Source of the DNA: an uncultured Alphaproteobacteria bacterium
GTDB taxonomy: Bacteria > Pseudomonadota > Alphaproteobacteria > HIMB59 > GCA-002718135
Assembly: GCA_902577905.1 (NCBI GenBank)
Contig: CACHAQ010000003.1
Coordinates: 1-64,000, forward strand
Direction: 5' to 3'
Length of the DNA stretch: 64,000 nucleotides
The position numbers and the translations under genes were made by a program. This document shows, in pieces, positions 34,549 to 42,236 of this stretch (the stretch's first letter is position 1; every line of letters starts with the position of its first letter). The notes under the pieces are model-generated. The model was not told where the DNA came from. It did no database searches and saw only the letters and a list, made by a program, of their open reading frames with translations.

Positions 34549-34568
34549 TTATAAAGAATAAGGCTAAT

Positions 34569-34585
34569 GGCTACTCTAGGGCTAC
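34569..34585 (+). repeat. Right arm-site-like pair
   Basis: GGCTAC units start at 34569 and 34580, again 11 bp apart; GGCTAA at 34562 is a near copy. The first and second units share GGCTACT with the left pair. A weak hairpin (AATAAG / CTTATT) frames this stretch. Confidence 0.6.
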
Positions 34586-34609
34586 TTATTTCTTAGGATG
34601 TTTAATTTT

Positions 34610-34684
34610 TGGAGCGGGCGAAGGGATTCGAACCCTCGACTTCAACCTTGGCAAGGTTGCGCTCTACCCCTGAGCTACGCCCGC
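34610..34684 (-). tRNA. tRNA-Gly (anticodon GCC)
   Basis: The minus strand reads GCGGGCG ... TTGCCAA ... CGCCCGC-T-CCA, a complete 75-nt cloverleaf: 7-bp acceptor stem GCGGGCG/CGCCCGC, D arm GCTC..GAGC, anticodon stem CAACC/GGTTG with loop TTGCCAA, T arm with GGTTCGAATCC, and encoded CCA. A copy of its 3' 51 nt lies at 34051-34101. It is 54 bp downstream of the blh stop, on the same strand. Confidence 0.96.
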
Positions 34685-34694
34685 TTATAGTACA

Positions 34695-34722
34695 CAATTA
34701 CCACTTTAAGTTTATAAGTCAA
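34695..34722 (-). promoter_or_regulatory. Candidate promoter of the tRNA-Gly gene
   Basis: On the minus strand TTGACT (34722-34717), then 16 bp, then TAATTG (34700-34695), about 10 bp before the tRNA 5' end. The match is moderate; read-through from the crt operon is another source. Confidence 0.4.
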
Positions 34723-34738
34723 TGTTTGAGAAAATGAT

Positions 34739-35557
34739 TTATTTAAATCTTCTTCTATAAATAACATCGACTAGTAACATATGAGGAAGAGTTAATGCAG
34801 CAAGACCAATGAAAATTACTTTTAATATTGACTCGTATAATGACAAATTTTGAACTAAATAGTAAATAATCCCCAAACCACCAAACCAAGAGATTACTGT
34901 AAAAACTGATGTTGAGTAAATGACAAATTTTTTATTTGTTAAATTTGAATAAATATTTTTAATCAAATGTTTTAAGTGTTTATAAGTATGAAAAAAACAA
35001 AAATATATCGCAAAACTTAGAAGTGGATCAAAAAAATAGAAAATTAACAAAAGAAATAGAATTTCAATAATCCCTCTTCTTAATTTATTTTCAAAAAAAG
35101 ATAGGTATATATAATATATTATTGACATTAGGGTTAAAATATATGGTATAAAAAAATATTTTTGAATTAAATAAATTTTATCATTAGTAAGATATTCAAA
35201 TATCAAAAAAGATTGATTTTCATTAAAGTATATAATACCAAAAATGATAGTCATTCCATATGTAAAGCTCACAGAATACTTGTATTTATTAATTCCAAAG
35301 TTTGTCCAATCACATAATCCAAAATGAATAATAGTCATTATTATAAAAATAGTTAATGCAAAAATAGGAAAGTATAACCAAAATAATATTACAAATAGAA
35401 ATAGGACGATGTAGTAAAAAAGAAATTGTATAAATTGAATTCTCTTATTAAATCCTACCAATGCAGCAACTGCACCATCAAATGATCCATGAGGAAGCCC
35501 GATAAAAAAGATTAATAAAAAAGAAATTATATTTAAAATTGTAAGATCACCCATCAT
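34739..35557 (-). CDS. blh: Beta-carotene 15,15'-dioxygenase Blh
   Basis: Cleaves beta-carotene to two retinals in the membrane. The 272-residue protein has seven or more hydrophobic segments and the family histidine motifs GLPHGSFDGA (His 23), IIHFGLCDW, FFHTYKHL and TLPHMLLVD that bind the iron. It is the last gene of crtI-crtB-crtY-blh, whose only sensible end product is retinal, so a rhodopsin should be elsewhere in the genome. It starts 1 bp after crtY. Confidence 0.93.
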   Translation of the reverse strand: MMGDLTILNIISFLLIFFIGLPHGSFDGAVAALVGFNKRIQFIQFLFYYIVLFLFVILFWLYFPIFALTIFIIMTIIHFGLCDWTNFGINKYKYSVSFTYGMTIIFGIIYFNENQSFLIFEYLTNDKIYLIQKYFFIPYILTLMSIIYYIYLSFFENKLRRGIIEILFLLLIFYFFDPLLSFAIYFCFFHTYKHLKHLIKNIYSNLTNKKFVIYSTSVFTVISWFGGLGIIYYLVQNLSLYESILKVIFIGLAALTLPHMLLVDVIYRRRFK

Positions 35558-35558
35558 A

Positions 35559-36641
35559 TTACTTAAATAACTCTTTTATAAATGGTAGTTTAGGCATACT
35601 TTTAATGATCTTAAATTTAGTTAATAAATTAGAATTTCCCATCATAAAGCTTTGAAACTCATTTCCATTTAAATTAGAGGCAAGTTTAATAAAGGACCGC
35701 CCATCTTCATTATTATTTTTCAAAAAATTAATAAAGATTTTATCCATTTTTCTTTCTAAAAATTTATGAATATTTACAGAATTTTTCTTAGAATATTTTA
35801 ATAATTGTATTTGTTTTATTAAAAATGAAAAAGCATATCCAGTTGAAGGTTTACACGCACCTCCTCTAATACCAATGTTAAGAACATTACGGCTTGATGA
35901 ATTATTTTCAGCCGCCATGAACATCGGTATTATACCTTTTTCAGCACCAGTCTCTGTAAACTCAATAATATTTTTTTGGTTTAAATATTTATATATTTTT
36001 TCTCTATACCAAGAGTTGTTAAAAACATCTTTTGAAAATACCGTGGATTCTACAAGAGCCTTGTTATGACTAAATGGTAAAACATACATAAAATGTAAAA
36101 GGTTTTTTTCACCAGTAAAGTACATTAAAGTTAATTCATTTTGATTAAAAGTGTTATCTGGTACAGTAATATTTATCCCATAAAAATGTTGAAGTAACTC
36201 CCCATTTTTTTCTTTTGTATGTCTTGAGTCATATATTTTTTCAGCATAATATTCAGTGTTGTCATCTGTAATTACTTTAAAATAATTTTTTATAGGAAAA
36301 TATTTAGCAACCTTTTTATTTTTAATTTCTAGTTTATTTTTTGTATCTAAACAGAAATTTTTCCACTTTTTAAAACTAATTACACAATAAGGTTTGTCAC
36401 TACTAGTATGTATTATGTTAATATTTTTATTTCCAATAGTCCATTGGTACCATTTTTTTTCAATAATATTTTCAAATGGTTTCATCCAGTCCGTTAACCA
36501 AAAACCAAAGTAATTGTCTCTTTTATTTATATTTTCATTTTCAAATGCAATAACTTCGCTAGAGCTATCTCCATAAAGAATTTTATTTACTGCTAAACCA
36601 CTAGGACCTAAACCAATTATAGCTGCTTTATAAACTTTCAT
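35559..36641 (-). CDS. crtY: Lycopene beta-cyclase CrtY
   Basis: Converts lycopene to beta-carotene. The 360-residue FAD protein has an N-terminal dinucleotide motif IIGLGPSGLAV, the cyclase stretch DSRHTKEKNGELLQHFYGI (family: lql-x-FxGxxI), YVLPFSHNKALVESTVFS, and NIGIRGGACKPSTGYAFSF, in family order. Overlap with crtB is 14 bp. Confidence 0.9.
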   Translation of the reverse strand: MKVYKAAIIGLGPSGLAVNKILYGDSSSEVIAFENENINKRDNYFGFWLTDWMKPFENIIEKKWYQWTIGNKNINIIHTSSDKPYCVISFKKWKNFCLDTKNKLEIKNKKVAKYFPIKNYFKVITDDNTEYYAEKIYDSRHTKEKNGELLQHFYGINITVPDNTFNQNELTLMYFTGEKNLLHFMYVLPFSHNKALVESTVFSKDVFNNSWYREKIYKYLNQKNIIEFTETGAEKGIIPMFMAAENNSSSRNVLNIGIRGGACKPSTGYAFSFLIKQIQLLKYSKKNSVNIHKFLERKMDKIFINFLKNNNEDGRSFIKLASNLNGNEFQSFMMGNSNLLTKFKIIKSMPKLPFIKELFK

Positions 36642-37509
36642 TTGGAAGACTTTCTCTTATTTTTTGGTACTTATAATTCATCAAAGGTATAAAAATAAAA
36701 AGTAGAAGCGATTTAATTGTAATAATAAATTTTTCGAAAGAATTTAAATAAACCCTTTCTCTAGAATATTTTTTTTTATTATATTTTATCTTAATGCCAA
36801 TACCTCTGTAAACATTAGCCGCAATAAATATGCCTAATCTAGTAGAGCAAGGAATATATTTCAAACCAGCAAAACCATTTATATAAAACTTTTCTGATAG
36901 ACTTATTACCTTGTGAATTGCTGTTGATATTTTTTCATCATTTTTTGAATTAAATTCATTAATATTATTTAGATTTTTTAGTGATATATTAGGTATCCAA
37001 TTTGCTGGTAAATATATTCTTTTCATTTTTGAGTCTTCGTAAACATCACGTGCTATGTTTGTAAGCTGCATAGCAATACCTAGGTCAATTGCAGATTTTG
37101 CTGCCTCTTCATTTTTTACACCTATAATTTTAGACATCATTAATCCAACAGTGCCAGCAACATGATAGGAATATTCTATAAGCTCTTCCTTGTTTTGAAT
37201 TCTGATTTTTTGCTGATCCAATATTAGCCCTTCTATTAAATCAATGAAAATTGAATTATTAATTTTATTTTTTTGCAAAAAAATACTTACTTTATTATTT
37301 TTATTTTTTTTTATATCTTCAATTATATCTTTAAGATAATTAGTTTGATCCTCACTATACTTATCAGCAATATCATCAAAATATCTGCAAATTGAATAAA
37401 GTATTCCTGCTTTTTTTTTTGACTTTTTTGGTAAAAAAAAACTTGCCCAATAAAAACTTTTACCTTCTCTTTTAAGATCTGTTAAGGAATTAAGCTCTAG
37501 ATCAATCAT
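36628..37509 (-). CDS. crtB: Phytoene synthase CrtB
   Basis: Head-to-head condensation of two geranylgeranyl diphosphates. The 293 residues have the first aspartate-rich motif RYFDDIADK (45-49) and the second NIARDVYEDSKMKRIYLP, and the family FAGLKYIPCSTRLGIFIAANVYRGIG stretch (in part). The CrtE GGPP synthase is not in the window, so the precursor must come from a gene elsewhere. It lies 2 bp after crtI. Confidence 0.94.
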   Translation of the reverse strand: MIDLELNSLTDLKREGKSFYWASFFLPKKSKKKAGILYSICRYFDDIADKYSEDQTNYLKDIIEDIKKNKNNKVSIFLQKNKINNSIFIDLIEGLILDQQKIRIQNKEELIEYSYHVAGTVGLMMSKIIGVKNEEAAKSAIDLGIAMQLTNIARDVYEDSKMKRIYLPANWIPNISLKNLNNINEFNSKNDEKISTAIHKVISLSEKFYINGFAGLKYIPCSTRLGIFIAANVYRGIGIKIKYNKKKYSRERVYLNSFEKFIITIKSLLLFIFIPLMNYKYQKIRESLPNESL

Positions 37510-37511
37510 TG

Positions 37512-38987
37512 TTATTTTAGCTCAGATTTTATTATATTCTCAACAACTTTAGCTGAAGAAAGAACACCTGGTATTCCTGCGCCTGGATGAGAACCTGCCG
37601 CTGAAAAATATAGGTTTTTAATTTTTTTATCTTTATTGTGATATCTAAACCAAGCTGACTGTGTAAAAATTGGGGCTATAGAAAAACCGGCACCGTGCAT
37701 AGAGTTATAATCATTTTTAAAATCCTTGGGGTTCATCCAAAAAACATCTGTGATATTTTTTTCTAAATCTGGCATAATTGTTTTAGACAATTCTTTAACT
37801 ATTTTATTTTTAAGATTTTCTGATTCAACATCCCAATTGATGTCGCCTTGTAAATTAGGTACTGGGCACAAAACGTAGAAACTATCACAACCTTCTGGAG
37901 CAAAAGATTTATCAGTTGCGGTAGGTCTATGAATATATAAAGAAAAATCTTCAGATAATATTTTATTTTTAAATATATCATGAAGCAAAGACTTAAATCT
38001 TTCAGTCATCCAAATAGTGTGGTGAGCGACTTTATGATATTGTTTTTTTGTTCCAAAAAAAAGCACAAAGAGACCCATTGAATATAATAAGTTTTTTTCT
38101 CTTAATATGGGTCTACTTAAATTTTGTTTTTTTAGAAGTTTGGAATAAACCATTGGTGGGTCAGCATTGCAAACAACTAGGTCTAGATCAGTAATTTCTT
38201 CATTATTTGTTAATATTTTTCTAATCTTATCATTTTCAACAATAAACTCTTTAGCTTCTGTGTTAGTTTTAATTTTAATACCACAATCAACCATTAATTT
38301 TTTTAATTCAGATACAATTTTACCGGTACCACCCATACAAAAGAACACACCCCATTTTCTTTCTAAATAATGTATTAAAGCATAAATTGATGTTGTTGTA
38401 TGTGGGTCACCTCCAACTAAAAGAGGATGAATTGAAAATGCTTTTCTAAGATAAGGATTTTTTAGATAACTGTTTACAAGCTGAGATACTGTAAAATAGC
38501 TTTTTAAAATAATTAAATTTGGAATGACGCCTAACATTTTAAAAAAAGAAATGAATGGTTTGTCAGCTAGTTGTGTAAAACCTACATCAAATATTTTTTT
38601 TGATTGATTTAAAAGGTTAGAATATCCTTCTATGTCTCTTTTATCAAATTTACTTATCTCACTGTTTGTTTTTTCAACTGTAGAACAATAATCAAAAGTC
38701 TTACCATCATGAAAATAATATCTATACCAAGGTTCAAGAGGAACAAAATTCAAATAATCTTCTCTTTTTTTTCCAAATAAACTAAATAATTCATCAAAAA
38801 GAAATGGTGCTGTTATGACCGTTGGTCCAGCATCATGTTTAAACCCATTAACTTCAAAAACTCTTGCTCTTCCTCCAAGGCTGTCTAGTTTTTCAATAAT
38901 TGTTGTATCATAGCCTAATTTTTTTAATCTTAAACTAATCGCAATACCTCCAAAACCACTTCCTATAACTACTGCTTTTTTTCCCAT
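37512..38987 (-). CDS. crtI: Phytoene desaturase CrtI
   Basis: Desaturates phytoene to lycopene. The 491 residues open with the FAD motif VVIGSGFGGIAISLRLKKLG and continue with GGRARVFEVNGFKHDAGPTV, both of the CrtI type. The C-terminus has YFSAAGSHPGAGIPGVLSSAK, the family signature. It is the first gene of the retinal cluster. Confidence 0.95.
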   Translation of the reverse strand: MGKKAVVIGSGFGGIAISLRLKKLGYDTTIIEKLDSLGGRARVFEVNGFKHDAGPTVITAPFLFDELFSLFGKKREDYLNFVPLEPWYRYYFHDGKTFDYCSTVEKTNSEISKFDKRDIEGYSNLLNQSKKIFDVGFTQLADKPFISFFKMLGVIPNLIILKSYFTVSQLVNSYLKNPYLRKAFSIHPLLVGGDPHTTTSIYALIHYLERKWGVFFCMGGTGKIVSELKKLMVDCGIKIKTNTEAKEFIVENDKIRKILTNNEEITDLDLVVCNADPPMVYSKLLKKQNLSRPILREKNLLYSMGLFVLFFGTKKQYHKVAHHTIWMTERFKSLLHDIFKNKILSEDFSLYIHRPTATDKSFAPEGCDSFYVLCPVPNLQGDINWDVESENLKNKIVKELSKTIMPDLEKNITDVFWMNPKDFKNDYNSMHGAGFSIAPIFTQSAWFRYHNKDKKIKNLYFSAAGSHPGAGIPGVLSSAKVVENIIKSELK

Positions 38988-39031
38988 TGTTAATTTTGTA
39001 ATTGTATTTAAATACCTTATTTCTTAATAAA

Positions 39032-39037
39032 TATAAT
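39032..39037 (+). promoter_or_regulatory. -10 element giving a leaderless start for the YbaK-domain gene
   Basis: TATAAT ends 7 bp before the ATG at 39045, and there is no ribosome site, as for the asparaginase gene. Confidence 0.5.
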
Positions 39038-39044
39038 ATTATTT

Positions 39045-39557
39045 ATGCTTACAAAGACAGATTTATTTGAATTACTTAGTGTAAAAAATAAAGATTTTCA
39101 AATTCATGACCATGATCCTTTATTTACAGTTGAAGATTCTGAAAATCTAAGAGGTGAAATTAAAGGATCGCATACAAAAAATTTATTTTTAAAAAATAAA
39201 AAAAATAATTTTTTTCTTTTTAGTTGTGATGAAAATGCAAAGGTTGACTTAAAGCAATTTTCTAAATCTATCGATGCTAAGAATTTATCCTTTGCTAATG
39301 CTGAATATTTAGAACAATTTTTGGGTATAAAGCCAGGATCAGTCTCGCCATTTGCCCTTCTTAATGACAAAGATAATGTTGTTGAGTTTTATTTTGATGA
39401 AAAACTTTTTAACAGTGAAATAATTAATTTCCACCCCCTAATTAATACCACAACTATAAGTATAAAGACTTCAGAGTTTATAAACTTCCTCCTTGAAAAT
39501 AATAAAAAAATTCATATTTTTTCTCTAGATAGTTATAGTATAGTCAAATCTTTATGA
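39045..39557 (+). CDS. Prolyl-tRNA deacylase-like YbaK-domain protein (PrdX/ProXp)
   Basis: Trans-editing protein that hydrolyses Ala-tRNA(Pro) or Cys-tRNA(Pro). The 170 residues have GSHTKNLFLKNKKNNFFLFS (with the catalytic lysine region), ALLNDKDNVVEFYFDEKLF and NFHPLINTTTISIKTSEF, the PrdX pattern. It overlaps the thioredoxin gene by 4 bp and is divergent from crtI, 57 bp away. Confidence 0.85.
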   Translation: MLTKTDLFELLSVKNKDFQIHDHDPLFTVEDSENLRGEIKGSHTKNLFLKNKKNNFFLFSCDENAKVDLKQFSKSIDAKNLSFANAEYLEQFLGIKPGSVSPFALLNDKDNVVEFYFDEKLFNSEIINFHPLINTTTISIKTSEFINFLLENNKKIHIFSLDSYSIVKSL

Positions 39558-40420
39558 GTGAAAATTCAAATATAATCGATGTTACTGAAACAGAGTTTAA
39601 TGATCAGGTTATTGAGGCAAGTGAAAGTAAATTAATTATTGTTGATTTTTGGGCTCCTTGGTGTGGTCCTTGTAAACAATTAACACCAATTTTAGAAAAA
39701 ATAATATCAAAATCAGGAGATAAAATCACCTTAGTAAAAATTAATATTGATGAAAATCAACAAATTGCTTCGCAATTAAGAATTCAATCAATTCCTACGG
39801 TCTATGCATTTAAAGATAAACAAATTGTTAATGCATTTCAGGGTGTTATTCCTGAAGGTCAGATTATCGAATTTATTGAAAAATGCTTAGGATCCAAAAT
39901 TAATGAAGATTTCACTGAATTCTATAATGAAATAAGAAATGCAATGGCTGAAAATAAATTTGAAGAAACTAAAGATATACTCCTAGAATTTATTTCTAAA
40001 AACTCAGATGAAATTAGAGGTATTTGTTTTTATTTGGAGTGTTTGATCGAACTTAAACAATTTGAGGAAGTTGATGTGTTCATTAACTCATTAGAAAAAG
40101 ATGTGCAAGAAAAGGATGAGGTTAAACAGGTTTTAAAGAAGATGGAAATTGTGAAAAATAATTCATCCGGACCAAATATAAATGAGCTACTTGATAAGCT
40201 TGAAAGTGAACCAAATAATATTGATTTGATTTTAGAATTATCAGATAAATATTTTTCAAAGAAAGAATATGGAAATGGAATGGATTTGCTTCTAAAAAAT
40301 TATCCAAAAAACAAGGATAGAATAAAAAATAAGATGGTAGAATTTTTTGGAGTACTTGGAAATACTGATCAAGTTACTATTCAATATAGGAAGAAGCTTT
40401 CACAATTAATGTTTTCATAA
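39554..40420 (+). CDS. Thioredoxin-TPR co-chaperone, CnoX/YbbN-like
   Basis: The first ~110 residues are a thioredoxin fold with an intact active site WCGPC (36-40), then a TPR-like helical domain to residue 288. This is the CnoX (YbbN) layout, known to protect and hold proteins during oxidative stress; E. coli CnoX has a degraded WCGPC, whereas this one can do redox chemistry. It shares ATGA with the upstream gene and is 1 bp from the next. Confidence 0.88.
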   Translation: MSENSNIIDVTETEFNDQVIEASESKLIIVDFWAPWCGPCKQLTPILEKIISKSGDKITLVKINIDENQQIASQLRIQSIPTVYAFKDKQIVNAFQGVIPEGQIIEFIEKCLGSKINEDFTEFYNEIRNAMAENKFEETKDILLEFISKNSDEIRGICFYLECLIELKQFEEVDVFINSLEKDVQEKDEVKQVLKKMEIVKNNSSGPNINELLDKLESEPNNIDLILELSDKYFSKKEYGNGMDLLLKNYPKNKDRIKNKMVEFFGVLGNTDQVTIQYRKKLSQLMFS

Positions 40421-40421
40421 T

Positions 40422-41015
40422 ATGGAAATCCCTATCTTTCCTTTAAACGGCGCCGTCCTTTTTCCAGGAACAAGCTTGCCCCTGAATATATTTGAAAAGA
40501 GATATCTTGATATGGTGGACTATGCTCTCTCAAGGGAAAGGTGCATAGGCATGATACAATCTGATAAAAAAAATAAACTCTATAATATTGGTTGTATTGG
40601 AAAAATTCATAGTTTTAGTGAAACGACGGATGGACGATATTTAATTAGTTTACAGGGCACTAATTGTTTTAAAGTTAAAAAAGAATTAGAAAAAAAATAT
40701 AAGTTTAGGTTGGTTGAAGCTGAAATGTTAGATTTTGATGAAGATAAAAACATTATAAATGAAAAACAAAAAAATAATCTTTTAGATAAGTATAGCCAAT
40801 ATATTAAAGTCAAAAAAATTAACTTAAACTTAGAAGAAATTCAAAATATTGATTTTAATCAAATTATTAAGTTTATAGCAATGATATCCCCTTTTAGCGA
40901 CATTGAAAAACAAGCTCTTTTGGAAACAAAAAATTTAAGTGATTTTTATAAAAAACTTCAATCAATATTAGAGCTTGAGATCGTTGAAGATAGTAATAGT
41001 AAAACTATTAATTAA
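40422..41015 (+). CDS. Lon N-terminal-domain protein (COG2802)
   Basis: The 197 residues form a Lon substrate-binding domain without ATPase or protease. It starts MEIPIFPLNGAVLFPGTSLPLNIFEKRY (in part), typical of this stand-alone family, with GCIGKIHSFSETTDGRYLISL following. The function is not known. It ends 8 bp inside the convergent UbiH-family gene. Confidence 0.88.
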   Translation: MEIPIFPLNGAVLFPGTSLPLNIFEKRYLDMVDYALSRERCIGMIQSDKKNKLYNIGCIGKIHSFSETTDGRYLISLQGTNCFKVKKELEKKYKFRLVEAEMLDFDEDKNIINEKQKNNLLDKYSQYIKVKKINLNLEEIQNIDFNQIIKFIAMISPFSDIEKQALLETKNLSDFYKKLQSILELEIVEDSNSKTIN

Positions 41016-42189
41016 CACCCATTGCAAAATCACTTATCTGATTTTTTAATTTTTTACTTTTCTCAATTAGATTGATAGCTGAAAACCTTGCATTATTAAA
41101 AATTGTATTGTCTGATTTAAAGAGACTATCAACTTTATCAGTGATTTGATACAGTCTATAGGCTTTGAAAAAATTATCTTTCTGAAATTCTTTGCAAAAT
41201 ATTTCATCTCCCAATTCCAAACCTAGAGAATTATATTTTTTAACAAGATTATATATACTTTCGACATCTTGCATTCCTAGATTCCATCCTTGTCCTGCAA
41301 TTGGATGAAATGAGTGAGCTGAATCACCTAAATAAACAATTCTATTCTCAAAAAATTTAGAGTTTAAATGAGCTTTTAGAGGAAAGGTTTGTTTGGTGAT
41401 TATTTTTTTTATCTCTCCTACGCTTCCTTGTGTCTTTTCATTTAGAATGGAAATAATATTATTATCATCTAAAGAAATTAAGGAGTTTATAAATTCATTA
41501 GTGTTTGTCCAAACTATGGAACTTTGAAACTGATTTTTATTTTTTTGCATTGGTAAGATTGCAAGAGGTCCATTTTTAAAAAAGAACTCGTAGGCAGTGT
41601 TATTATGATTCTTTGAGTGATAAAAGTTTATTACAATTGCTTTTTTTTTATAATCTTTTCTATAAATTGGTGTTTTAAAAATTTTTCTTATGGAACTATT
41701 CTTCCCATCACAGGCAAAAATAATATTTGTATTAACATAAAAATTATTCTGCTCGGTTGTGATCCTGTCGCCTTGATAAAAAATATCTTTAACGGAAACA
41801 TTGTTAAAAATTTCTACATTTTTTTGTTTTTGTAATTTTTTATACAAGCAATCAAGTATAAACTCGTTTTTAACTATGTATCCAAGATTGGATTTTCTTC
41901 TTTGGTTGTCAAAATAAATTTTGTTTGATTGATTTCTGTCTATTATCTGAATATTCTTTATTGGTTCCGCATAATTACCAATTTCATTCCAAATATTTAT
42001 TTCCTCAAGAAATTTTTTCGTACCCTCTGAAATTGCTGTTGTTCTTTTGTCTAAAATATTTTTATGATTAAATTTAGCATTTTGCTCTAAAAGAACTACT
42101 TTATTACCAAGTTTAGAAAGTGAATACGCTGTGACAGCCCCTATAAGACCTCCCCCTATTATATTGATGTTAGATTGAATTTCTTTCAT
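41008..42189 (-). CDS. UbiH/COQ6-family FAD monooxygenase (ubiquinone hydroxylase)
   Basis: Hydroxylates a ubiquinone precursor ring. The 393-residue protein has the FAD motif INIIGGGLIGAVTAYSLSK, the middle DG motif ACDGKNSSIRK, and GDSAHSFHPIAGQGWNLGMQDV (in part), diagnostic for UbiH/UbiF/UbiI. Which of the ring positions it oxidises cannot be told. Confidence 0.85.
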   Translation of the reverse strand: MKEIQSNINIIGGGLIGAVTAYSLSKLGNKVVLLEQNAKFNHKNILDKRTTAISEGTKKFLEEINIWNEIGNYAEPIKNIQIIDRNQSNKIYFDNQRRKSNLGYIVKNEFILDCLYKKLQKQKNVEIFNNVSVKDIFYQGDRITTEQNNFYVNTNIIFACDGKNSSIRKIFKTPIYRKDYKKKAIVINFYHSKNHNNTAYEFFFKNGPLAILPMQKNKNQFQSSIVWTNTNEFINSLISLDDNNIISILNEKTQGSVGEIKKIITKQTFPLKAHLNSKFFENRIVYLGDSAHSFHPIAGQGWNLGMQDVESIYNLVKKYNSLGLELGDEIFCKEFQKDNFFKAYRLYQITDKVDSLFKSDNTIFNNARFSAINLIEKSKKLKNQISDFAMGVN

Positions 42190-42222
42190 AATTTTCTTCG
42201 AATTAACACAATCTAAATGTAT

Positions 42223-42228
42223 TACAAT
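42223..42228 (+). promoter_or_regulatory. -10-like element close to the ftsK start
   Basis: TACAAT ends 8 bp before the ftsK ATG. No ribosome site is seen, so ftsK may also be leaderless. Confidence 0.35.
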
Positions 42229-42236
42229 CTAACTAT

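Larger units (their letters stand above)
34051..34660. mobile_element. Miniature tRNA-Gly-integrated element (559-bp unit, no integrase)
   Basis: A unit between exact 51-bp direct repeats; one end lies inside the intact tRNA-Gly gene. It contains one 86-codon gene with a strong ribosome site and paired GGCTAC repeats near both ends (34179/34190 and 34569/34580), the layout of integrase arm-type sites. There is no integrase, transposase or terminal inverted repeat. It is either the stub of a deleted prophage or island, or a non-autonomous element moved by an integrase in trans. Confidence 0.7.
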
